From: Pseudomonadota bacterium
GTDB lineage: Bacteria > Pseudomonadota > Gammaproteobacteria > Acidiferrobacterales > UBA6901
DNA length: 64,000 nt
NCBI GenBank assembly: GCA_021819085.1
Contig: JAKASJ010000009.1
Span: forward strand, 1-64,000
Reading direction: 5' to 3'
Under the pieces are notes generated by a model. The model was not told the origin of the DNA, ran no database searches, and saw only the letters and a list, made by a program, of their open reading frames with translations. The position numbers and the translations under genes are program-made. This document shows, piece by piece, positions 57,311 through 64,000 of the stretch; within the stretch, counting starts at the first letter, position 1; every line of letters starts with the position of its first letter.

Positions 57311-58777
57311 ATGGTTCCAGTGCACCCAAGCGGCAGTTACAGGAATTCCGACCGACACGTCCCATGCCGACCGAGCAACCACGCCCTGAACCCCGGCGCT
57401 GACCCTGTGACTGGGATATCCCCGCTCCGGGTCCGGCCCAGCATCGCGCTGGCGCTTTGCTGTGCCGGCCTGCTCACACCGACCCTGTCCTCAGCTACTG
57501 AGTGGTCCGCCAAGCCGTCGATGTCGCTCACGGTACAGCACGACGATAACCTGCTGTTGACAACCGCACCCCACCACAGCGTCACGGGACTTACCCTCGC
57601 ACCGCGCGTCGACCTCAGCGCACAACAGGCGAACTGGGACGTCACCGGCAGTGCCGAGCTGCGCGGCCACCGCTACTGGGGGCAGAGTGGCCTCAGTGGC
57701 AACGATCAGATATATAACCTGTCCTCCCTCTACCGAACGCAGCGCAGCACGTGGCAGCTGGGTGGCGGTTACTCCAAGGAGTCAGTAACGGCAAGCACCA
57801 CTTTCAGTCCAGACATTGGCCTGGTATCTACCGAGACGCAACGGATCATGCGCACGGCCAATCCTTCCTGGACCTGGCAGATGACCCAACGCACGCAACT
57901 TCAGCTCAACTACCAGTCCAGTCTGGTCTCCTATCAAAACGTCATCCATACGAACCTGGTCAACTATTCCTCGCGTGACGGGACCGCCACCCTCCTCTAC
58001 CAGTGGTCCCCGCAGGACCAGCTGACGGCGCAGATCGACCGCAGCTATTTCAAGGTTCCGCAGATCGGGTCGTCGCAGCTGGGACAACCGGCATACTCGA
58101 TTCAGACCACCAACGGCCTGCTCACCTTGCAACCCAACCCGAAGGCGCTGAGCAATACCTCCATCACTGACAGCCTAGTACTGGGATGGTCCCATTCCTT
58201 TTCGCAGACTTTGAGCGCCAATCTTGCTGTCGGCGCAAGGCAGACCAACTCAGACATGGTTGTGCAGACCTGTAGCGGAAGCACGCAGCCCACGGTCTAT
58301 TTCATCAATGGTCAGCTTATCGGCATCGGAACCTGCATCCAGACCGCGAGCACTGGCTATCCGGAGAAAAGCAGCGGGTATCTTTTCAAAGCAGGACTCA
58401 ATAAGCAATTCGAACTGACCAACGTCAACCTGACCCTGGGCCAGCAGATCACTCCCAGCGGTATTGGTGCCCAGGTCGTGATGGATTCGGCAATTCTTAG
58501 CGTAAGCCGCAAGATCTCCGCCCGCCTAAACGCAAATCTGTCTGCATCCGGCTACAGGATCAGGACAATCGGCAACACGGGGTCGAATCTGGCGGATGAA
58601 AACTATGCTTTGGCCTCTGCCGACCTGAACTGGCAATGGACCCGGCAACTCACCGTCGATGCTGGATATCGGTACATAACTTTGAAATTCCTAGATAGCG
58701 GCATAAGGGCTCATGGAGATAACACAGTGTATCTGAAGCTCGATTATGCATGGCACCGCTTCGCGGTTTCACGATAA
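57311..58777 (+). CDS. outer-membrane beta-barrel of the PEP-CTERM EPS system
   Basis: The 488-aa frame, or about 456 aa from the GTG at 57407, begins with a signal peptide (RPSIALALCCAGLLTPTLSS, ATEW). The body has many antiparallel strands ending in aromatic residues (QSSLVSYQNVIHTNLVNYSS, WQWTRQLTVDAGYRYITLKF) and ends WHRFAVSR. It fits the TIGR03016-type PEP-CTERM-system-associated outer-membrane protein. It should form an outer-membrane pore for the polymer. Start codon is the least certain part. Confidence 0.82.
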   Translation: MVPVHPSGSYRNSDRHVPCRPSNHALNPGADPVTGISPLRVRPSIALALCCAGLLTPTLSSATEWSAKPSMSLTVQHDDNLLLTTAPHHSVTGLTLAPRVDLSAQQANWDVTGSAELRGHRYWGQSGLSGNDQIYNLSSLYRTQRSTWQLGGGYSKESVTASTTFSPDIGLVSTETQRIMRTANPSWTWQMTQRTQLQLNYQSSLVSYQNVIHTNLVNYSSRDGTATLLYQWSPQDQLTAQIDRSYFKVPQIGSSQLGQPAYSIQTTNGLLTLQPNPKALSNTSITDSLVLGWSHSFSQTLSANLAVGARQTNSDMVVQTCSGSTQPTVYFINGQLIGIGTCIQTASTGYPEKSSGYLFKAGLNKQFELTNVNLTLGQQITPSGIGAQVVMDSAILSVSRKISARLNANLSASGYRIRTIGNTGSNLADENYALASADLNWQWTRQLTVDAGYRYITLKFLDSGIRAHGDNTVYLKLDYAWHRFAVSR

Positions 58778-59392
58778 ATATCAGTGTCTTGCAGACTTCA
58801 GTGCCGCCGCAGAGGCATCATTCGAGAAAAGGAGGAGGGCCTGATAGAATGAGTGGACCGGCCAAAGAGTTCGGAATGCCTATCGACAGAAGTAGATGGA
58901 AATGAGTTATTATAAAATAAAGTAAATAAAATAGCCGGAATGATGGTGCGCCCGGACCCGATCTCGGCGCAGGAAAAACCAGAGGAGGCGAGGAGCATCC
59001 CGTCTTTTAAGCCAGACCCGCGCCATATACAGGCCTGTGTCGCCCTTTCCGGCGCGAATGGGTTTGCTTGTCGCTAGATCCAAGAATGGCGAGAGAAATA
59101 GCGCTCCTGTGCACAGTATGGCACCGGATGCGACAAATCGAGGCGGAGCACTGCTGTGCTCCCCAGGGGACTCCCCGAGAAACAGATCCGAACTGGTGTC
59201 ACAATGTTCGCCTCGGCCAAACAGAAAACCCACGGGGACGGATCCGCGCAGAGGTTGTGGGCGACGCCACCCGGAGTCCCGAACCTTCTTTAAAACAAGG
59301 CGCGGGGAAGCGAAGAGCTGCACTGGACGCCCCACCCCTGACATGGGGCAACCGGCTACGGCGATGTCTGAAACGATGAACGAGTCAACGGC
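58778..59392. other. spacer in the EPS cluster
   Basis: This 615-bp stretch holds no supported gene. Part of it (58890-58930) is A+T rich and could hold a promoter for the chain-length gene. Frames here on both strands have no known domain. Confidence 0.45.
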
Positions 59393-61147
59393 ATGAACGA
59401 AGAAGCAATTGAACCGACCAAAGACCTGGCGGATTATCTGGATTCCCTGCGTCGGCGACGCAAGGGGATAATACTGGTCACTGCGGCCCTGTTCGTCATC
59501 AGCATTCTGGTGGCGTTTCTGATCCCGCCAGTCTATCGCTCTTCGGCCACGATCCTGATCGAGGAGCAGGAGATTCCGAAAGACCTGATCCGCTCCACCA
59601 TTACCTCCTATGCCTGGCAGCGCATTCAAACTATCAGCCAGCGCGTAATGACCCGTTCCAACCTGCTCCACCTCATCAGCGAGTATGGCCTCTATCCGAA
59701 CAAGATCCGCAGCGATACGACCGAAGAACTTATCAAGCGCATGCGACATGACATAACGCTCGAGGCCATCACCGCCAAGGTGATCGATCCGGCCACCGGG
59801 CAACCCCGTCCCGCAACCATCGCCTTCAAACTGTCGTACGACGGTCAGACGCCCATCGTTGCGCAAAAGGTCGACAACGAGCTGACAACCCTGTTCCTGA
59901 ACGAGAACCTCAAGACCCGCAACCAGCAGGCAACGAATGCCTACCAGTTTCTTACAAGTGAGGCACAGAAGCTGCAGAACCATATCACCCATCTTGAGGC
60001 CAAGATCGCCACCTTCAAGGAGAAGCACCTCAACAGCCTGCCGGACCTGCAACAGCTCAATCTTCAGCTCCTAGATCGAAACCAGAACGACCTGCTCGAA
60101 GCTGACAATGAGCTGCGTTCATTGCAGGACCGTAAAACATATCTCCAGGGTCAGCTCGCCCAGATCGATCCGAATGCCCCGGTGATCGGATCCGATGGGC
60201 GCCCCATCCTTGATCCGCAGAGCCGGCTCGAGGCACTCGAGACCGAATATGCCACCAAGCGCGCCGAATATTATCCAAACTACCCCGACGTCGTACGGCT
60301 CAAAAGCGAAATCGATGGGCTGAAAAAACAGATCGGGGGCGTCTCCGACGTGCAGGCACAGGCCAAAGAGGCGGCGCGCCTGAAGGCAAAACTTGCGGCG
60401 GAACAGGCCAAATTCTCCGCCGACTACCCGGACGTGGTGAAACTCAAGACCGAGCTCGCTGCGCTGCAGACGCAGATGAGGAAGGAAGCAGCAGAACCTC
60501 AGGATCCATCCCTGAAACCGCAAAACCCTGCGTACCTCATGATCAACACCGAACTCGAGGGGATCAAGAGCCGGATTGCAGCCACACTGAAGCAGCGTGC
60601 CCAACTGCAGGCCAAGAACGCCGAGTTCGAGAAATACCTCGCTGAAACTCCTTCCGTGCAACGCAAATACCGCGACCTGCAGCGTGACTACAAGAATTCG
60701 CAGCGGCAGTACCTTAAACTCAAGAGCAAGCAGATGGATGCCCGGATCGGCGAGCAGATGGAGAAGGACCGCGAGGGCGAGCGTCTGTCGCTAATTGATC
60801 CTCCCAACCTGCCGCAGAAACCAACCAAACCCAACCGCCTTGCCATCATCATCCTCGGGTTCGTTCTTTCCGTTGGCGGTGGCCTGGGCTATGCTGCGCT
60901 TGCAGAAACCACGGACAAGTCGGTACACAGCGCCCGTGACCTGGCTGTCATCGTGGGCGAAGCTCCACTTTCAGTGATTCCTTATATCGAGAACAGCGCA
61001 GACCTCGCACGCCACCAGAAGAACAAGAAGCTGGTGGTGACATCGGCCCTGGTCAGCCTGATCGTGGTCGTGCTGCTAGTGCAGTTCCTATGGATTCCGT
61101 GGGATGTGTTGTGGTTCAAGGGAGCGCGCTTCATTTCAGGTTTGTAG
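59393..61147 (+). CDS. XrtA-type chain-length determinant (Wzz family)
   Basis: The 584-aa protein controls polysaccharide chain length as a polysaccharide co-polymerase in the inner membrane. TM1 is about residues 24-46 (KGIILVTAALFVISILVAFL), the periplasmic part is a long coiled coil (residues 180-450, EAQKLQNHITHLEAKIATFK), TM2 about 483-503 (LAIIILGFVLSVGGGLGYAA) and a further TM3 about 548-571. The PNRL segment before TM2 is the usual Wzz proline motif. The extra C-terminal TM and the length (about 500-600) fit the PEP-CTERM ChnLen family. The kinase-like gene follows 171 bp later. Confidence 0.92.
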   Translation: MNEEAIEPTKDLADYLDSLRRRRKGIILVTAALFVISILVAFLIPPVYRSSATILIEEQEIPKDLIRSTITSYAWQRIQTISQRVMTRSNLLHLISEYGLYPNKIRSDTTEELIKRMRHDITLEAITAKVIDPATGQPRPATIAFKLSYDGQTPIVAQKVDNELTTLFLNENLKTRNQQATNAYQFLTSEAQKLQNHITHLEAKIATFKEKHLNSLPDLQQLNLQLLDRNQNDLLEADNELRSLQDRKTYLQGQLAQIDPNAPVIGSDGRPILDPQSRLEALETEYATKRAEYYPNYPDVVRLKSEIDGLKKQIGGVSDVQAQAKEAARLKAKLAAEQAKFSADYPDVVKLKTELAALQTQMRKEAAEPQDPSLKPQNPAYLMINTELEGIKSRIAATLKQRAQLQAKNAEFEKYLAETPSVQRKYRDLQRDYKNSQRQYLKLKSKQMDARIGEQMEKDREGERLSLIDPPNLPQKPTKPNRLAIIILGFVLSVGGGLGYAALAETTDKSVHSARDLAVIVGEAPLSVIPYIENSADLARHQKNKKLVVTSALVSLIVVVLLVQFLWIPWDVLWFKGARFISGL

Positions 61148-61318
61148 GACGAAGAGACACGGGGCGGTGCGCATCGGCTACTGGGACTGGCCATCATGAA
61201 CAATGGTGACCGCAAAAAAATGGGAAAAGGCAATGAAAGCAGCTGCCCGGACCGCCGCCGCCGACATTTACGCTGCGCGGCATTCTCCAATTACTATGCA
61301 ATCCGGAGTTGATTAAGT

Positions 61319-62218
61319 ATGGAACGCATCAAACAGGCATTGGAAAAGGCGCGCGAAGAGCGGCTCAAGTCAGGCGGCTTGGCAACAGCCTCGGGGGAAT
61401 CTGGTGGTTCGGCAGCCGCCGTTGGGCAGATCATGTATACCCACACCCGCACTGAGGAAGTACCGGTGAGCTTCCTGCGTGATATGCGCGTCATAACTGC
61501 GGTCGAGTCGGGAGGGTTCACTGATGCCTATGGGATCCTGCGAACCCAGGTATTGCAGCGGCTCCGTGAGAAACAGTGGAATGCGCTGGCGGTGACAAGC
61601 CCCGGCATCAGCGAGGGCAAGACTCTCACTGCGATCAATCTGGCTATCAGTCTGGCAAGGGAAGTCGACTACACGGTACTGCTGGTCGACGCCGACCTGC
61701 GCAATCCGGGGGTGCATAAATATTTCGGTATTCATCCGGAGCGGGGTCTGAGCGACTACCTACTGGGCGATGTTCCGCTCGCGGAACTGCTCATTCATCC
61801 GTCCGGCATTGGGCGGTTCGTTATCCTACCTGGTGGCAAGCCGCTGGAGCACTCATCGGAGATGCTCAACTCGCCAAAAATGGCACGCCTAGTGGACGAA
61901 CTCAAAACCCGCTACAGTTCTCGCATTGTGCTGTTCGACCTGCCTCCGTTGCTGTCCACTGCTGATGCCTTGGCGTTCTCACCGTATGTTGACGCGGCAC
62001 TTCTCGTGATCGAGGAGAACCGGACTCCGGCACCTGAAATCGAACGTGCCACCGAGTTGCTGGCGCAGAACACCAACCTTATCGGTACAGTGCTGAACAA
62101 GGCGCACACAATAAAGCCGGGGGCCCGACAATCTGCGTCGTCGCCCTATCGTGTGCCCGGCAGCCGGTTCCTCGGTGCGGTCGGAACGAAACTCCTCTCA
62201 TGGAGGGAGAACCGATAA
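61319..62218 (+). CDS. tyrosine-kinase-like (BY-kinase) ATPase of the EPS system
   Basis: The 299-aa protein has the ATP-binding motifs of bacterial tyrosine kinases: Walker A TSPGISEGKTLTAINL (residues 93-108), Walker A' VLLVDADLRNPG (120-131) and Walker B IVLFDLPPLLS. There is no Tyr-rich C-terminal tail, so autophosphorylation of the usual kind is unlikely. It matches the TIGR03018-type PEP-CTERM TyrKin family. It works with the Wzz-like protein to regulate polymer length or export. A ribosome binding site (GGAG) lies 10 bp before the ATG. Confidence 0.92.
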   Translation: MERIKQALEKAREERLKSGGLATASGESGGSAAAVGQIMYTHTRTEEVPVSFLRDMRVITAVESGGFTDAYGILRTQVLQRLREKQWNALAVTSPGISEGKTLTAINLAISLAREVDYTVLLVDADLRNPGVHKYFGIHPERGLSDYLLGDVPLAELLIHPSGIGRFVILPGGKPLEHSSEMLNSPKMARLVDELKTRYSSRIVLFDLPPLLSTADALAFSPYVDAALLVIEENRTPAPEIERATELLAQNTNLIGTVLNKAHTIKPGARQSASSPYRVPGSRFLGAVGTKLLSWRENR

Positions 62219-62534
62219 GGAAAGGTACGCGACTGACGCACGGCGACTGCGACTGCATAACTTAGCTGCATTCCGCATATCGTCCGGGACGAGGTCGGGG
62301 ATGTGTTCGTGCTGATTCGGGTTGCCACCTACACGGCATGCCGCAACCGCGGCAGATACAGCATAGTTCGGGCGAGATAGATGAATACCTGCGGTCGATA
62401 CACGCTTGGACATCCTGGGACAGCGCCGGAACTGATCGGGCGGCTGTGGCCGGGGGGGACGTCATGATGGCTTGCCTGCCGTCGGAGTAAAGAGCCGCGG
62501 CACGAGGCAACCGATCCAGAGGCAACCGATAGAA
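62219..62534. other. intergenic spacer
   Basis: No supported gene in 316 bp; an in-frame extension of the ATPase to 62472 is possible but lacks family similarity. Confidence 0.5.
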
Positions 62535-63473
62535 ATGTACGAGAAATTTTACGGGCTGAGGGAACGACCGTTTTCCCTCCTGCCCGATCCGAGCTTTCTT
62601 TACCCCAGCCCCAAGCACCGCATGGCGCTTGTACTGCTCGAGTACAGCCTGATGAACCAGTCCGGATTCAGCGTGATCACTGGCGAAATCGGTACCGGCA
62701 AAACCACGCTCATCCGCCAGCTTCTGAACCAGATGGACCGCGATGTAACCGTAGGGCTGATTTCGAATACCCACCGCTCTTTCGGGGAACTGCTGCAATG
62801 GGTACTCATGGCCTTTAATCTGGAATACGCCGGCAAGGACAAGGTGGGCCTGTACCAGACGTTCATCGACTTTCTTATCAAGGAATACGCCCGCAACCGC
62901 CGCACCGTGCTCATCATCGACGAGGCGCAGAACATGGCTCCGGAAACGCTTGAGGAGCTGCGCATGCTGTCCAATGTGAATGCCGACAAGGATCAGGTAT
63001 TGCAGGTCTTCCTGGTCGGCCAGGCCGGCCTGCGCGACCTGCTGCGGAGGCCCGACCTCGAGCAGTTCGCCCAGCGCATTTCGGTGGATTACCACCTGGA
63101 ACCATTGAACGCCCAGGAGACCCGTGACTACATCCGCCACCGCCTCATGGTGGCGGGCGGCGACCCAGAGCTTTACGACGACGCTGCCAGCGAGGCTGTA
63201 TACCGCAACAGCGGCGGCGTTCCGCGAATCATCAACCTGCTGTGCGATACGACGCTCGTATTCGGATACGCCGAGCAGGCAGTGCGGATCACTGCGGAGA
63301 TTGTCGAAGAGGTGGCAAAGGAGAAGCGCAAGGGCGGCCTCTTTCCCCAGCCAATACTGTCCAGTGAGCATGATACCGCCGAAACCGGCTTGTCAGCGGA
63401 CAGCGCATCATCACAGTCGTCCACCCATAGCGAGACTGATCCCGGTGGTCAGAAAAATTCAGGGTCACGCTGA
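62535..63473 (+). CDS. XrtA/PEP-CTERM system ATPase (ExeA-like)
   Basis: The 312-aa product starts MYEKFYGLRERPFSLLPDPS, the family hallmark, with Walker A ITGEIGTGKTTL (residues 48-59) and Walker B TVLIIDEAQN (124-133). Later SGGVPRIINLLCD is the sensor-2-like block. It resembles the ExeA/GspA AAA ATPases and the TIGR03015-type PEP-CTERM ATPase. The C-terminal 35 residues are Ser/Thr-rich and of low complexity. It probably energises assembly of the polymer export or its gene regulation. It is the last gene in the window. Confidence 0.92.
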   Translation: MYEKFYGLRERPFSLLPDPSFLYPSPKHRMALVLLEYSLMNQSGFSVITGEIGTGKTTLIRQLLNQMDRDVTVGLISNTHRSFGELLQWVLMAFNLEYAGKDKVGLYQTFIDFLIKEYARNRRTVLIIDEAQNMAPETLEELRMLSNVNADKDQVLQVFLVGQAGLRDLLRRPDLEQFAQRISVDYHLEPLNAQETRDYIRHRLMVAGGDPELYDDAASEAVYRNSGGVPRIINLLCDTTLVFGYAEQAVRITAEIVEEVAKEKRKGGLFPQPILSSEHDTAETGLSADSASSQSSTHSETDPGGQKNSGSR

Positions 63474-63859
63474 TCGCCGGCGGCGAAGTGCAAACATCTT
63501 GTGATCTGCCTGGAAGTATACGCAGGCACTGTGGGACCGGTAGCAGTCTGAAACGTGCTGATAGGCGGCACCAAGGTCCACGGACCGCATTACAGTTCAC
63601 TGCGCTACTCCAACCTTTTTGGCGCCCACACGCCAATCGAATGTCACCACTCCAGTGCCGTGGTAGCAACCAGCAGACGCCCACATATCACAGGATGCTC
63701 GGCGCCGATTAACCGACTATGACCGGCTACACGATTACACCCAAATCTGGAAATGACTTTCAGACTATTTATGGCGGAAATATTACAGGCAAAGACTTCC
63801 AAGCAGTGCCGCGGTGAATGTCCGACAGCTGTGCGCTGTGCCTTAGCCCTGAATCCGTT

Positions 63860-63896
63860 GTTTCAATCCGCGCCTGCTCAATCGAACGGGCAATAC
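63860..63896. repeat. 37-bp element, copy 2
   Basis: It matches the element at 5716-5752 at 33 of 37 bases. Its dyad is weaker (CCTGCTC-AATCGAACGG). After it, CAGATCCC and CTGAT loosely match the flank of copy 1 (CAAGATCCC, TGAT), suggesting that homology extends a little beyond 37 bp. Confidence 0.5.
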
Positions 63897-64000
63897 CAGA
63901 TCCCGCTGATATCGTGAAGTAGGCCGCCCTTGGCCTGCTCGAGTTCCGGCGGGCGGCCGAGGATTAGATCGACCGGTTCCGCGACGTGCTGCACGACAAG
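63878..64000 (-). CDS. possible C-terminal end of an unknown protein
   Basis: Entering from the window edge, the frame reads LVVQHVAEPVDLILGRPPEL, EQAKGGLLHDISGIWYCPFD and stops at 63878. Forty residues without a recognised family; it may be a real 3' end or chance. Confidence 0.22.
   Translation of the reverse strand, partial: LVVQHVAEPVDLILGRPPELEQAKGGLLHDISGIWYCPFD

Larger units (their letters stand above)
63474..64000. other. window end, no clear gene
   Basis: No supported complete gene. A minus-strand partial frame and the second copy of the 37-bp repeat lie at the far end. Confidence 0.45.

Noticed and set aside
58910-60052. 380-aa minus-strand frame
   Set aside because: Overlaps the Wzz-like gene in antisense and has no recognised domain.
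62262-63371. 369-aa minus-strand frame
   Set aside because: Antisense to the ExeA-like ATPase; the ATPase motifs on the plus strand are unambiguous.
5716-63896. CRISPR array
   Set aside because: Only two copies of the 37-bp element 58 kb apart, no regular spacers and no cas genes.

Overview
The window looks like chromosome of a GC-rich gammaproteobacterium that makes exopolysaccharide and carries a PEP-CTERM/exosortase-type surface-sorting system. XrtA-type export genes, VPxPA C-terminal sorting tails, FadL-type porins and a riboswitch-controlled cobalamin operon together fit an environmental, perhaps chemolithotrophic, lineage. The species cannot be named from the sequence alone.

Bases 1-12225 are a decayed mobile-element and toxin-antitoxin (TA) hotspot. 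There are four full or partial copies of the 3' half of a tRNA-Arg(ACG) gene on the minus strand (3780-3824, 4863-4873, 7878-7922, 10061-10105), two integrase remnants, IS630, IS66 and rve-type IS pieces, a MITE-like element, and a series of TA or TA-like modules: AbiE, Fic, HicAB, RelB/YafQ, two HigBA-type pairs and an HTH-Fic protein. Three toxins (fic, hicA, yafQ) carry single-base frameshifts, while their antitoxins or neighbours are intact. The block ends inside cobU, of which 13 codons remain.

Bases 12225-17822 are a minus-strand cobalamin operon behind a canonical cobalamin riboswitch: a two-TM protein, cobB, a btuF-like gene, bluB (with an internal deletion), cobO, cobQ and the cobU stub. 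Bases 17880-21142 hold IS3, rve-type and ISL3 fragments and two intact TA pairs (RelE/XRE and VapBC). A FadL-family porin follows at 21306-22511.

Bases 23218-35278 hold a nucleotidyltransferase/HEPN pair, then a minus-strand type IV secretion-like cluster (virB2, B3, B4, B5, B6, B8, B9, B10) followed by a small beta-barrel-like protein and a 522-aa lipoprotein, then a TumE/TumA pair. No VirB11, VirD4 or relaxase is visible.

Bases 36276-55965 are a surface-protein and modification region: two VPxPA-CTERM proteins (one behind a perfect sigma-54 promoter), five large enzymes joining TPR arrays to O-GlcNAc-transferase-like, sulfotransferase or methyltransferase domains, a second FadL porin, a 648-aa protein with an Ig-like domain and a TM/Arg-rich tail, and a CPBP (MrtJ-like) intramembrane protease. 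Bases 56660-63473 are the XrtA-type exopolysaccharide export set: Wza-like protein, outer-membrane barrel, Wzz-like chain-length protein, tyrosine-kinase-like ATPase and ExeA-like ATPase. No exosortase gene lies inside the window.
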